The notes beneath the pieces are model-generated. The model saw only the letters and a program-made list of their open reading frames with translations. It was not told the origin of the DNA and did not search any database. Of a DNA stretch of 64,000 nucleotides, positions 27,572 through 36,017 are shown piece by piece (the first letter of the stretch is position 1; each line of letters opens with the position of its first letter). A program made the position numbers and the translations under genes. The stretch lies in the NCBI GenBank assembly GCA_964455375.1, contig CAYVXE010000004.1, positions 14,829 through 78,828 on the forward strand. Direction: 5' to 3'. The stretch is from CAYVXE01 sp964455375 (GTDB lineage: Bacteria; Zhuqueibacterota; Zhuqueibacteria; Oceanimicrobiales; Oceanimicrobiaceae).

Positions 27572-29047
27572 TTATAACACACCTTCACTAAGTGTGATGA
27601 CCACATCGATGCGCCTGTTTTGTGCTCGTCCAGTGGACGTATCATTGCTTGCCACCGGCCTTTTTTCTCCGAAACCGACAGCGGTAATCCGGCTTTCATC
27701 CAATCCCATATTGGCTAACAGATACTTTTTTACGGCCGAAGCTCGTTCGTAGGAGAGATTTTCATTATATCTGGCGTCGCCTCTTGAGTCGGTATGTCCT
27801 TCAATGGTAAGTGCTGAATTTGGAAACTTGCGAATGGCCCGTTGCACCGTCGCCAACAGGCTGAAATATTCCGGTCGGATGGTTGCTTTGCCTGATGGAA
27901 ACGTTAAGCCGATCAATCGTAAAATGATATCATCGCCTTTGCGAAGGACAATGGCTTCATTGCCTGCAAACATATTTTCCACCGAATGAATAAAACTTTC
28001 CCGCCGTTTTTTCATTTCCAGTTTATACTGCTTCTCTTGTAGCTCAGCCTGGAGTCCCTGTTCTTTTTCCCGGTAAGACTTTAATTTGTCGTTCAGAGAG
28101 CTTATTTCTTTGTCTTTTTCCGAGACTTCCTGCAGGAGGTCTTTTTTCTCCCTTTGTAAAATGGTCACTGTTTTTCGAATTTCCTTTAGCGGCTTGTCTA
28201 AACCTTCATCAAAAGTTGCATGAAATCCCAATTCTCTGGCAATGTCTTCGATAAGAATTTCCCGATCAAGAATAAAATTTTCCCACTCCTTTTGATTTTT
28301 TTTCAGCCATTTAATTTTCCGGGTTAACGTGATCGCATGTTTTGCTTCGATTTCTGCAGCTTCAGCTTTTTCCTGGGCGCTGGACTCAGAGCGACGGTTA
28401 CTGTTTAGAATGGCCTCCGATTCGTTGAGTAATTTTTGAGCATTCGCATAAATAATGGGGGTGTATTTATTTGCTTCGACGGCTTTTGCTTCACTCATTA
28501 AATTACGAACATTCCCGATAATACTCGTTTTAATGGCGTTTAATTCTGCTTTTCGGTACAATGCGTCAATCATTGGAATTTTTTTCTTAACACTTTTAAT
28601 GTTGCCTTTTTCAAGTTTTTTGGCGGCGGAAACGAAAGCATTTTCAGCATCATCGAACATAACTTTCACATGTTCCGGAGCATTTGCTTTCAAGGCATCT
28701 TCTCTGGCCTTAATGGTCGTTTCGAATGTCACTCTACCTATCTTAGCGACGTCCAGACATTTTTTTAGCAAACTGTGAACTTTTGCCAGTTTGTTTTTTA
28801 TGTCTTTGAGGTTTTTGCCATCTTTGAAATTGTTTAATGCCTGATTATAGGTGTCCATCGCCTTTTTGTAGCTTTCGGGAGCCATCAAATTCGCTTGTTC
28901 TGACTGAACTTTTGCCAGAAGTTTGTCAGTGTTGCCAAAAAGTGTGTGATGTAAATCAGGCTGGTTTTGGCTGTAGCCCACAGTAACAATAAAAAGGAAA
29001 ATTAATGCGGCATGCATCTGCAAACGCGACCAGCTCTTTTTCCTCAT
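27572..29047 (-). CDS. OmpA-family protein with long helical N-terminal region
   Basis: 491 residues. A signal peptide (cleavage after about 26) leads to a long charged alpha-helical/coiled-coil region (about 30-345) and then a C-terminal OmpA peptidoglycan-binding domain (about 375-485: LTIEGHTDSRGDARYNENLS, YERASAVKKYL, VGFGEKRPVASN, RRIDVVI). The protein probably spans the periplasm and grips the wall. The N-terminal helices resemble DUF4398-like stalks. An AGGGGATT ribosome site precedes the ATG. Confidence 0.88.
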   Translation of the reverse strand: MRKKSWSRLQMHAALIFLFIVTVGYSQNQPDLHHTLFGNTDKLLAKVQSEQANLMAPESYKKAMDTYNQALNNFKDGKNLKDIKNKLAKVHSLLKKCLDVAKIGRVTFETTIKAREDALKANAPEHVKVMFDDAENAFVSAAKKLEKGNIKSVKKKIPMIDALYRKAELNAIKTSIIGNVRNLMSEAKAVEANKYTPIIYANAQKLLNESEAILNSNRRSESSAQEKAEAAEIEAKHAITLTRKIKWLKKNQKEWENFILDREILIEDIARELGFHATFDEGLDKPLKEIRKTVTILQREKKDLLQEVSEKDKEISSLNDKLKSYREKEQGLQAELQEKQYKLEMKKRRESFIHSVENMFAGNEAIVLRKGDDIILRLIGLTFPSGKATIRPEYFSLLATVQRAIRKFPNSALTIEGHTDSRGDARYNENLSYERASAVKKYLLANMGLDESRITAVGFGEKRPVASNDTSTGRAQNRRIDVVITLSEGVL

Positions 29048-29264
29048 AGTAGAATCCCCGTAATCATTTCAAAAGTAGTGAACTATATGGTAAAGAATTT
29101 CCTGAGTTAAATCAAGCAAAATGTTTGTCATTTAAATGCCTGTTTCATTTAACTGAGGTTCTTAATGATTGGTTGCAACAGCAGCAACCCCCAATTGATT
29201 GGCTTGCCAACTGTTTTACCAATGCAGGAGGGGAAATGATTTGACGTGCCGTCCTATTCGCCGC

Positions 29265-29403
29265 TAACGAGACGGTCGAAAAAGTCGAAATGAAATAAAT
29301 TTTCATGCAGAGTGTTGTCGGAGCATGAGTTAAAAACAACGGGTGACAGTCTTCTACTCCGCTCCGGCAGAAGAAGAAAACTACTTTTTCGAAAGACTCA
29401 ACG
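29265..29403 (+). repeat. Dispersed repeat family 1, copy 2
   Basis: A 139-bp element with left end TAACGAGACGGTCGAAAAAG and right end CTACTTTTTCGAAAGACTCAACG. The interior has GAGTTAAAAACAACGGGTGAC and a half palindrome CTTCTACTCCGCTCCGGCAGAAG. It lies in the 665-bp gene-free stretch 29048-29712, whose first 210 bp I could not assign. Confidence 0.75.
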
Positions 29404-29404
29404 G

Positions 29405-29724
29405 GTGTTTGATCGAAAAAGCTTCTTCTGCCTTGTCATTTCCACCCGCCATAGGCGTCAACTTAAGTGCCAAACTTGCTGGGGTTGTCTAAAATGCCCC
29501 AATTCGTCATTCCGACCGTAGGGAGGAATCTGGCAAATCGCTAATCATTATACCGTATAAAATCAAATACTTAAGTCGTACTTTGTCGGGGGTTCAGGTT
29601 TCTCGTCAGGCCACAGTCTGATTCGAAATGACAATTCTGAGCATAAGTTGACACCGGTGGGCACCCGCCGAATTCAGTATGACGCCTTTTGTGAAAAACA
29701 GCATGTTTTCGGTCAGTTACTAGC
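29405..29724 (+). repeat. Repeat family 3-like composite with REP-type palindromes
   Basis: This begins with GTGTTTGATCGAAAAAGC and ends with CATGTTTTCGGTCAGTTACTAG, which are degenerate inverted ends like those of family 3. Inside are GTCATTCCGACCGTAGGGAG (a REP-type sequence common in bacterial intergenic DNA), GATTCGAAATGACAATTC, and a pair GGCGTCAACTTAAG / CATAAGTTGACACC. The right end runs into the thioesterase gene and supplies its stop codon. Confidence 0.55.
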
Positions 29725-30135
29725 GAACTTATCAATTAGTTTTGCCAGCGCTTCAGGAATTGGTACGGCACGAAGCGGTTCTCCGGGATTACAAATACAG
29801 CATGCCGAGGACATTTCCCCTCGCGCAACTAAAATGGTGCCCAGATGAAATTCAAATTTGTAGGTGAGAGATTTCAGGCCTTTTCTGGCCACTATTAGCA
29901 AAATGTCCACTTCATCTTCAAATTTTAGCGGTTGCAAATATTCGCATGAAGCACGCAGGCGTGGCCATCCGATTTGATTCCCGTCCTGCTGTGTAGCAAC
30001 ACTGGTTCCAAAGGAACGCAAAAATTCATGCTCGGCGGTTTCCATAAACACAAAAAATCGGGCAAAATGACAGATGCCGGCTAAATCGGTATCTGAAAAC
30101 TCTATTTTGCGTTTTGTTTTAAATTCGTTGGGCAT
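29713..30135 (-). CDS. Acyl-CoA/acyl-ACP thioesterase, 4HBT hotdog family (YbgC-like)
   Basis: 140 residues. The N-terminal KRKIEFSDTDLAGICHFARF has the catalytic aspartate of the YbgC/4-hydroxybenzoyl-CoA thioesterase group, and ETAEHEFLRSFG follows. It hydrolyses short or medium acyl thioesters; the substrate is not predictable. The last three codons and the TGA lie within the end of a dispersed repeat, so the original C-terminus may have been changed by that insertion. It is transcribed away from clpP across a 230-bp spacer. Confidence 0.85.
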   Translation of the reverse strand: MPNEFKTKRKIEFSDTDLAGICHFARFFVFMETAEHEFLRSFGTSVATQQDGNQIGWPRLRASCEYLQPLKFEDEVDILLIVARKGLKSLTYKFEFHLGTILVARGEMSSACCICNPGEPLRAVPIPEALAKLIDKFASN

Positions 30136-30365
30136 AAGCTCGTGGTTTAAAATTGATTTCCCGGTCGTTTTGAGCGGGTTCCATGGACATAATAAACAGA
30201 TTGTTTGAAAAGATCAAGTGGTGGAATTACAGGTGATACGACATGAATCTTTTTTGATTCTCAACATTTTCCTGTTGCAAAACTCCGGAAAATGCCTTAC
30301 AATTGATGATTATAAAATCGAACAGATTGCTAATTCAATAGAGTCACAAAAAGGAGAAGGGTTTC

Positions 30366-30950
30366 ATGACCAACCGATTTGAACAAGAAAACGGACAGAA
30401 AGAATACCGGGCTTTCATTGAAGAAAAACTGCTGAAGAATCGCACAATATTAATTTACGGTGCCATTGATCAAACCGTTGCACAGCATGTTACCGAAAAA
30501 CTTCTGTATCTGGCACATGAATCTGACGAGCCGGTAAAAGTGTTTATTAATTCTCAAGGCGGGCATGTGGAATCCGGTGACACGATTTTCGACATGATTC
30601 GTTGTTGCGGGGTGCCGGTAAAAGTTGTCGGTACAGGCTGGGTTGCCAGTGCCGGAGCGTTGATTTACGTGGCTCCTCCGGTAAAAAACCGATTTGCACT
30701 GCCGAATACGCGGTTTATGATTCATCAACCATTAGGCGGTATGCAAGGCACAGCGTCTGATCTGGCCATTGAAGCTCAGGAAATCGTGAAAATGCGTAAG
30801 CGGTTAAATAACATTTTCGCTGAGCAAACAGGACAGCCGTTAGAGCAAATTGCAAAAGATTCCGACCGCAACTTTTGGATGGGGCCGGAAGAAGCAAAAA
30901 AATACGGTGTTGTAGGGAAGATCATCGCAACGGTCAAAGACCTGGTGTAA
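30366..30950 (+). CDS. ClpP-family serine protease
   Basis: 194 residues, ClpP-sized, behind an AAGGAGAAGG site. The catalytic triad can be placed: Ser in GWVASAGALIYV (about residue 97), His in RFMIHQPLGG (about 122) and Asp in KDSDRNFWMG. The oxyanion region FINSQGGHVESGDTIFDMIR is standard. It degrades proteins fed by a Clp ATPase, but no clpX or clpA is adjacent and the GTGWVASAG turn differs from the usual GxAASMG, which suggests a second, divergent ClpP copy (inference). Confidence 0.88.
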   Translation: MTNRFEQENGQKEYRAFIEEKLLKNRTILIYGAIDQTVAQHVTEKLLYLAHESDEPVKVFINSQGGHVESGDTIFDMIRCCGVPVKVVGTGWVASAGALIYVAPPVKNRFALPNTRFMIHQPLGGMQGTASDLAIEAQEIVKMRKRLNNIFAEQTGQPLEQIAKDSDRNFWMGPEEAKKYGVVGKIIATVKDLV

Positions 30951-30962
30951 TTTTACGTTACT

Positions 30963-31490
30963 ATGACAAATCGGCCGGGAACGTATGCGCTGGTTCTGAA
31001 GGCGCTCAACCATGCGACACAAACCATCGGTAAGCTCGGTACAATGAAAATTGTCCCGGGTTTTTATATTTACATTGGCAGTGCGTTTGGGCCCGGCGGA
31101 CTTCGGGCCCGCATCTCGCACCATTTAAAAACTGCTGCTAAATTGCACTGGCATATTGACTATCTGCGGCAGAGAACCGAGCTTGTGGAAATCTGGTCTG
31201 TCAACGAATTGCAGTGTGAACATGACTGGGCTAATTGCATGATGCAATCCCCGCAGGTAACAATTCCCTTGCCCGGGTTTGGCGCTTCTGATTGTCGTTG
31301 TGCTGCTCATCTTTTCTACTTTTCTGAAAAGCCTGCCTTTACCTCTTTTTCAGAAACGGGAACGGAAAATCCTGAAGTCTCAAAATTTGCAATGTCAAAA
31401 ATTGTTGTAAACAATTCTGAGAATGTGGAAAATATTCATCATTTTATTTGCCCGGAACAGATTCCTTTGTATCCGTTAATTTATAACTGA
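30963..31490 (+). CDS. Uri-type (DUF123) GIY-YIG-like nuclease
   Basis: 175 residues. The core GFYIYIGSAFGPGGLRARIS (GIY-YIG-like strand plus Arg) and AKLHWHIDYLRQ belong to the Uri superfamily, small presumed endonucleases related to UvrC's N-terminus. The ending FGASDCRCAAHLFYF closes the domain at about residue 120; the last 55 residues are extra and low in known motifs. The gene starts 12 bp after clpP, so they are co-transcribed. Its 3' end overlaps the decayed pfpI fragment by 10 bp on the opposite strand. Confidence 0.75.
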   Translation: MTNRPGTYALVLKALNHATQTIGKLGTMKIVPGFYIYIGSAFGPGGLRARISHHLKTAAKLHWHIDYLRQRTELVEIWSVNELQCEHDWANCMMQSPQVTIPLPGFGASDCRCAAHLFYFSEKPAFTSFSETGTENPEVSKFAMSKIVVNNSENVENIHHFICPEQIPLYPLIYN

Positions 31491-31798
31491 ATATGCGTTC
31501 CGAGTACGCGGAGAAATTTTGCTAACCATTCCGGATGTGCCGGTCAGGCCGGTGCAGTGACTAAATTGCCGTCTGTGTGCGCCTTGTCTACAGGAATATC
31601 CATCCACTCACTTTACTTCAGGTAGAACCGCAGGATAGGCCGTGCAGGCTTTCCCTGCCACAACTCCTGCAGCAGTTAAAATTTGTGCGCCATGACAAAT
31701 AGCTGCTATGGGTTTATTGGCGCTGCTAAAATGTTTGACCATCTTCAACACGGTTTCATCTAAACGAAGATATTCCGGTGCACGTCCACCAGGGCCAA
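31481..31798 (-). pseudogene. pfpI (DJ-1/PfpI family), 3' part of a split pseudogene
   Basis: Reading the minus strand from 31798, codons give VGPGGRAPEYLRLDETVL, then KPIAAICHGAQILTAAGVV (nucleophile-elbow Cys of PfpI proteases/glyoxalases), then ACTAYPAVLPEVK and a stop. In another frame the family's C-terminus continues (EWMDIPVDKAHTDGNLVTAP), interrupted by a TGA where Trp is expected, then PAHPEWLAKFLRVLGT and TAA at 31481. The gene is thus decayed (frameshift or deletion, plus nonsense) and also lacks its N-terminal part, which lies 8.2 kb away at 40026-40125. Confidence 0.88.
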
Positions 31799-31963
31799 CG
31801 AGTTTCTCAGTGGTGCAAGGGTTTCAGATGACCTGATCTGCGAACCCCAATAAAACTTTGAGGGAGCCCGGGGCCAACCATTTGAACCCCTCTTCTTATT
31901 GTTTGAAAAAGCTGTCCACTTTTCCAGGGGAAGTTCTCCATCCACTGAAGAAAAATGTTATAC
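31793..31963 (-). other. attC-like site of the kinase cassette
   Basis: On the plus strand the left arm GGCCAACGAGTTTCTCAGTGG pairs with the complement of the right arm GTATAACATTTTTCTTCAGTGG: AAC, three variable bases, TTTCT, one extrahelical T, CAGTGG. The R'' box GTATAAC (minus, 31963-31957) exactly complements the GTTATAC that opens the kinase cassette at 34325. The R' box GTTGGCC touches the broken end of pfpI. Length 171 bp. Confidence 0.72.
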
Positions 31964-32016
31964 TACAACTTACGAAATGCCAATTGCTTGCATTTTTCGA
32001 AATAAGACAGGGCTAA

Positions 32017-34284
32017 TCATTTTTCCAAGCCGACCCTCTTTACCAACTTTGTAAATCTCGGATCGTCGCGCAAGGTGTCCCAATCAAAATCCACATTGAG
32101 TTGAACCAACCAGGGTTCGCGTACCTCGTAGGCCTTCTCCAGCCAATCCAGGGCCAAGTCATTCTCTTCCGCGTGAGCATAGAGGCGTGCAATTAGAATC
32201 ATCTGAACATACCGTTGCTTCGCTTGCGCCACCAACTTTTTCGCCCCTTGGAGCATGGCAGCTTGGTAGCTAGACCCGGCATGGCCATTCCCCATGGCCT
32301 CCGCGGCTTCACGATTACCCATCAATATCAAGTACTGCTTAGCTTCCGCCAGGGCTTGCTCAGTTATTCCCTTTAGGTGGAAGCCGCTCCAGAGGCCCCA
32401 ATGTGCCCAAGGGAAGTTTGGTTCGGTTGCAAGCGTTTTACGAAACTGCGCGATGGCGTCGCCATATCGGTGTCTGTAAGTGAACTGCCAACCCAGAAGC
32501 GTCTGGAAAGACAAATTGAATGGGTCCAATTCCAGGGCGTGCTCAAGCTGCACCATGGCTTCAGCTGGACGCCTGGTTGACCACAAAAGCCACAAGTAAG
32601 CGAAACCTATGTCAGGATTGTTGGGGTTGAGTGCGATGGCCCGTTGAGACTCACTCTCGGCCGCTGCCCAGTCCCACTCGTAGAAAAATTTGTATCTAGC
32701 TAACATCTCATGCCCTTCGGCAAGCTCATCATCTAATTCAACGGCTTTCAAGGCGGCTGGTTTACCGATGGAAAAGGCCTCGTGGGGTAGGACGAAACCC
32801 CAGCATCCCCGAGCACCCCAGACGTCGCCGATGCCTGTATACGCCAGGGCGTAATCCGGGTCTTTTTCGAGCGCCAGATTGTAATACTCCAGTGCTTTGT
32901 CCAAGTCCTCCGGAGACATTTTCCAGTAGTGAAAGCGGCCTTTGAAGTAGGCCTCATATGCCTCGGGGTTGACCCTGCGGGAGCTGGCCAAACGTTTTTT
33001 CTCCTCCGGTGTCACCGCCACCTGGATCTCCCGGGCAACAGTCTGCGCTACCTCACTTTGCAGGAGCAATATATCCTGCAGGTCACGTTCGTAGCTCTCT
33101 GCCCAAAGGTGGGTGTCTGTAGCGGCGTGGATAAGCTGAGTCGTAATCCGCACTCTTCGGCCTACTCGTAAAACCGAGCCTTCCAACACTGCATCGACAT
33201 TCAGTTCTTCAGCAATTTCTGGTAAAGAATTATTGCTTCCTTTGTAGCGCATTGCCGAGGTGCGTGAGATTATTCTCAAGGCCCGAAGTTTGGCCAAATT
33301 GGCAATCAAAGCCTCAGTCATTCCGTCGGCAAAATATTCCTGCTCAGGATCGCAGGAGAGGTTCGTGAGCGGCAGCACCACCAGAGACTGGATGCGTTTT
33401 CGGCGAGCTCGACGCTTTGGCCGAGCCCCTGCTTGAGTACGTTTTGTTATTGTTGATCCAGATTCGAGTTCTTTTCTGAGTGATCTCAAATCCGCCAGCA
33501 TCTCATCCACCTGCCGGTATCGTTCACTTGGATTTTTTACCAGGGTCTTTTTTACGATCTGTTCCAATCCCGCTGGTACGTCAGGGCGCAAATTGGTTAT
33601 CGGTTCCGCCTGTTCGTGCATAATAGAGTAAAGTACTGCCTGCTCATAATCACCTTTGAAGGGTAATCGGCCGCTGACCATTTCATACAGCACGACACCG
33701 AACGACCAGATGTCCGTGCGGTGGTCTACTGTTTTCCCTTGCGCTTGCTCCGGTGACATGTAAGCAGCCGTACCAAGGGTGGAATGATCCTTTGTGAGCT
33801 GCGCCCCGCCGCCAATCTTCGCCAGGCCGAAATCCATAATTTTAACCTGGCCTTTGTCGGTAATCATGATGTTGGCGGATTTGATGTCCCGATGGGTGAT
33901 ATGTTTTTCGTGGGCAGCTTGCAGCCCTTCGGCGATTTGTGTGGCGATATCCAAAACCTTACGAGGGTTTTGAACCTTCGCAAGGCTATCCATCATTGCC
34001 CGCAATTCTCGGCCTTCGATATATTCCATAACGATGAACAACTCATCATCGACTTCCTCGATGGCGTGAATCGTTGCAATCCTGGGATGGTTCAGCGCCG
34101 CAGCGGCCTGCGCTTCGATTTTGAAACGCTCGCGTTCATCTTCACTGGCGGCAATCTGACGCGGCAGGAATTTGATAGCTACGTCGCGCTTGAGCTTGGT
34201 GTCTTCGGCTTTGTAGACGACGCCCATGCCGCCTTCGCCGAGTTTTGCTACAATATTGTAGTGTAGTATTTTTTGTCCGATCAA
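32017..34284 (-). CDS. Ser/Thr protein kinase with TolB/FlgO-like region and TPR repeats
   Basis: 755 residues. The kinase domain (about 1-265) has GEGGMGVVYKAE, the ATP-lysine in VAIKFL, catalytic HRDIKSANIM, DFGLAK and SPEQAQG. A basic linker (KRRARRKR near 293) leads to a region VVLPLTNLSCDPEQEYFADG ... VDAVLEGSVLRVG known from kinases and adenylate cyclases (TolB_N/FlgO-like), then TPRs to the end. No clear TM segment, so it is probably cytoplasmic. The TTG start has AAGG upstream. Base composition is visibly GC-richer than the core genes. By its flanking boxes it is a very large cassette of the integron array. Confidence 0.9.
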   Translation of the reverse strand: MIGQKILHYNIVAKLGEGGMGVVYKAEDTKLKRDVAIKFLPRQIAASEDERERFKIEAQAAAALNHPRIATIHAIEEVDDELFIVMEYIEGRELRAMMDSLAKVQNPRKVLDIATQIAEGLQAAHEKHITHRDIKSANIMITDKGQVKIMDFGLAKIGGGAQLTKDHSTLGTAAYMSPEQAQGKTVDHRTDIWSFGVVLYEMVSGRLPFKGDYEQAVLYSIMHEQAEPITNLRPDVPAGLEQIVKKTLVKNPSERYRQVDEMLADLRSLRKELESGSTITKRTQAGARPKRRARRKRIQSLVVLPLTNLSCDPEQEYFADGMTEALIANLAKLRALRIISRTSAMRYKGSNNSLPEIAEELNVDAVLEGSVLRVGRRVRITTQLIHAATDTHLWAESYERDLQDILLLQSEVAQTVAREIQVAVTPEEKKRLASSRRVNPEAYEAYFKGRFHYWKMSPEDLDKALEYYNLALEKDPDYALAYTGIGDVWGARGCWGFVLPHEAFSIGKPAALKAVELDDELAEGHEMLARYKFFYEWDWAAAESESQRAIALNPNNPDIGFAYLWLLWSTRRPAEAMVQLEHALELDPFNLSFQTLLGWQFTYRHRYGDAIAQFRKTLATEPNFPWAHWGLWSGFHLKGITEQALAEAKQYLILMGNREAAEAMGNGHAGSSYQAAMLQGAKKLVAQAKQRYVQMILIARLYAHAEENDLALDWLEKAYEVREPWLVQLNVDFDWDTLRDDPRFTKLVKRVGLEK

Positions 34285-34318
34285 TTTATTACCTTAGATT
34301 CTCTCATTTTTCATACAT

Positions 34319-34446
34319 GTATAACGCTAATGTTAACCTGCAAAACCGCTTACACCAAAACTGCTAAAAAGCACAGAACCTACAAATTGATAACTGAACC
34401 TAAATTGAAACACGGCGGTTTTGTCAGGTTGAACATTTTGTTATGC
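34319..34446 (-). other. attC site of the dioxygenase/YceI cassette
   Basis: A near-perfect 31/32-nt imperfect palindrome around a 65-nt variable centre. Left arm GTATAACGCTAATGTT-AACCTG-CAAAACCGC; complement of the right arm GCATAACAAAATGTTcAACCTGaCAAAACCGC. The two unpaired single bases on one arm are the extrahelical bases typical of attC. The R'' box GCATAAC (minus, 34446-34440) is the exact complement of the GTTATGC that opens this cassette at 35860. Its other box, GTTATAC, belongs to the start of the kinase cassette. The 380-bp space between the kinase and the YceI gene is mostly this site. Confidence 0.82.
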
Positions 34447-34664
34447 GTTTTTATCATTCTCAACGGCTTTGTGCAAAAAAGCGTAAGGGCTTTCGGAGCT
34501 ATGTTCCTGTTCACAACGGGTTATTTTTATTTTGTGATTATCTCAATTCTTAATTCAATTTCCTTATCTACCAACTTTTTTTCTAACCAACTTCTTTCCC
34601 GGCCAATGTTCCAGGCAAAGCGGTCAAAAGCAAATTTTGTAGTGGCTTTTTTATGATTTTTATC

Positions 34665-35177
34665 TTATAAGTCAATTTGAGCAGAAATGGATATGTTTCT
34701 TGTAACATCCTTAATCGTCATGTTCCCCCGGATTTTCAGCATGTAATTATTCAGGTATTCAACTCGAGTTATTTCAAATTTTGAAGTAGGATATTGTAGA
34801 ACGTCAAAATCGCTCTTTAAATGTGTTGTCAGGTTTCGGATTGCAATCGTTTCATGTGCTGGCATATCGGTAATTTCGATGGAATTCATATCAGCTATGA
34901 AGTACCCGCCGATGAGTATATCCTCTTTAAAAAGCAGGACACCTTCTTTCAATTTCAAGGTTCCTTCATGTTTCCCGGTTCGCATCATTTTTGTTCCTTT
35001 CCAACGAATGATTGATTTTTTCGTATCTACTTGTTCCCCTGCTGCACTTTTGGGTGGCTTTACTGTCTGTGTTTGATTGATGATTACTGAATACTTTTCT
35101 GATGTATTTTTGCCTTCCCACCCGCTACTGGTAAGCAGAACAAACAAGAATAAGATTTTCAAAAGAAGATCATTCAT
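34665..35177 (-). CDS. YceI-family-like secreted protein
   Basis: 170 residues. An N-terminal hydrophobic export segment (about 5-18) and a lipocalin-like YceI domain: IIRWKGTKMM, GTLKLKEGVLLFKEDILIGG (matching the family's G.....G.v.....l..g..), LKSDFDVLQYPTSKFEITRV and IRGNMTIKDVTRNISISA. YceI proteins bind long isoprenoids or other lipids in the periplasm. The start overlaps the dioxygenase stop by 8 bp, so both are made from one transcript and share one cassette. Confidence 0.85.
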   Translation of the reverse strand: MNDLLLKILFLFVLLTSSGWEGKNTSEKYSVIINQTQTVKPPKSAAGEQVDTKKSIIRWKGTKMMRTGKHEGTLKLKEGVLLFKEDILIGGYFIADMNSIEITDMPAHETIAIRNLTTHLKSDFDVLQYPTSKFEITRVEYLNNYMLKIRGNMTIKDVTRNISISAQIDL

Positions 35178-35805
35178 AACCGGGAACGTTTTTTCCTAAA
35201 ATGATGTCTCTTTCGCCAACCCAGAGGTTTCCTTCTTTGCGCAAAGAGAGTAATCCCGAACTACCGCCCCGTGGTGATTTGGGCGCTATCTGCTTATCTG
35301 TCAGTAATGGATCGCCTTGAAAGTGGTAGCTGCCAAGCCAATAGTATTTTCCATCAGGTTCTAAAATTATGGGGTGGATATGAGCAGGTATTGACCGGCC
35401 CGGATAGGTGCCGGGCTTGAGAGTGTAAAACATATATCTTCCGTCTTTATCCGTCTTAACCCATCCTCTAATGTAACCATGACGTTTGGCCCAGCCGGTT
35501 TCATCTCCTTTGGTGGCATAGACCCCGTTTTGATCGGTGTGATAGACGTACAAGATGACGCCTTCAGCAGGAGTCTTTCCATCATTTTGATAAATGGTGC
35601 CCGTCACTCTTATTTTAGGTCCTTTGTCACTAAAATCAGGCAAGGTGTCAACGGAAGCCAATTTCTTGTCTCCATATTCAAAAATGGCTTCACAACCTTC
35701 ACAAGGTCCCCCTACTAATGTGAAACGGTTCTCATTTCGAGTCTGAGAATTTGCACAGGATGAAAACAAAAGTGTAAGCGATAGTATGATTATTGAATGT
35801 ATCAT
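35170..35805 (-). CDS. Intradiol ring-cleavage dioxygenase-like lipoprotein
   Basis: 211 residues. Export signal with lipobox LLFSSC (Cys about 17). The domain matches the beta-sandwich of protocatechuate 3,4-dioxygenase-type enzymes: IRVTGTIYQNDGKTPAEGVI, YHTDQNGVYATKG, GWVKTDKDGRYMFYTLKPG, PAHIHPII. The two Tyr and two His ligands of Fe(III) can be placed at Y in GVYATKG/GRYMFY and the HIH pair. Most members cleave catechols in the cytoplasm; the lipidated form is found in Bacteroidota relatives and its substrate is unknown. Start with GAGGTGACAA. First gene of a two-gene integron cassette. Confidence 0.85.
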   Translation of the reverse strand: MIHSIIILSLTLLFSSCANSQTRNENRFTLVGGPCEGCEAIFEYGDKKLASVDTLPDFSDKGPKIRVTGTIYQNDGKTPAEGVILYVYHTDQNGVYATKGDETGWAKRHGYIRGWVKTDKDGRYMFYTLKPGTYPGRSIPAHIHPIILEPDGKYYWLGSYHFQGDPLLTDKQIAPKSPRGGSSGLLSLRKEGNLWVGERDIILGKNVPGYE

Positions 35806-35853
35806 TTGTCACCTCACTCATTAATCAGCAGTCGTTCCTCTCCGCTTTCGATA

Positions 35854-35982
35854 GCATAACGGTCTCAGCGTGAGCCGCGCGATTGCTTGGCATCTGAGCA
35901 GATGATATTTGATGTGCTTTGAGCTCTTGCTGACTCCTTGATTGTGCACAGCGGTAGCGTCGGTTCCACGCTGTCGTTAGAC
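35854..35982 (-). other. attC site of the DUF2235 cassette
   Basis: Left arm GCATAACGGTCTCAGCGTGAGCCGCGC and the complement of the right arm GTCTAACGACAGCGTGGAACCGACGC share TAACG, CAGCGTG, CCG and CGC, with small extrahelical insertions. It begins 36 bases after the DUF2235 stop. The box GTTATGC at its left end is the first part of the next cassette. The right box (minus GTCTAAC) is only a partial complement of the GTTGAGAC that opens the DUF2235 cassette. Confidence 0.75.
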
Positions 35983-36017
35983 GAACTAATTCATTATTGT
36001 ATCCTTTTTGTATTTTT

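Noticed and set aside
31760..31945. 61-codon minus-strand frame between the kinase and the pfpI remnant
   Set aside because: It lies in the attC-like site and in a different frame from pfpI; no domain is visible.
34273..34656. 127-codon plus-strand frame beside the kinase gene
   Set aside because: It runs straight through an attC palindrome, starts inside the kinase gene's start region and lacks a ribosome site and any family resemblance.
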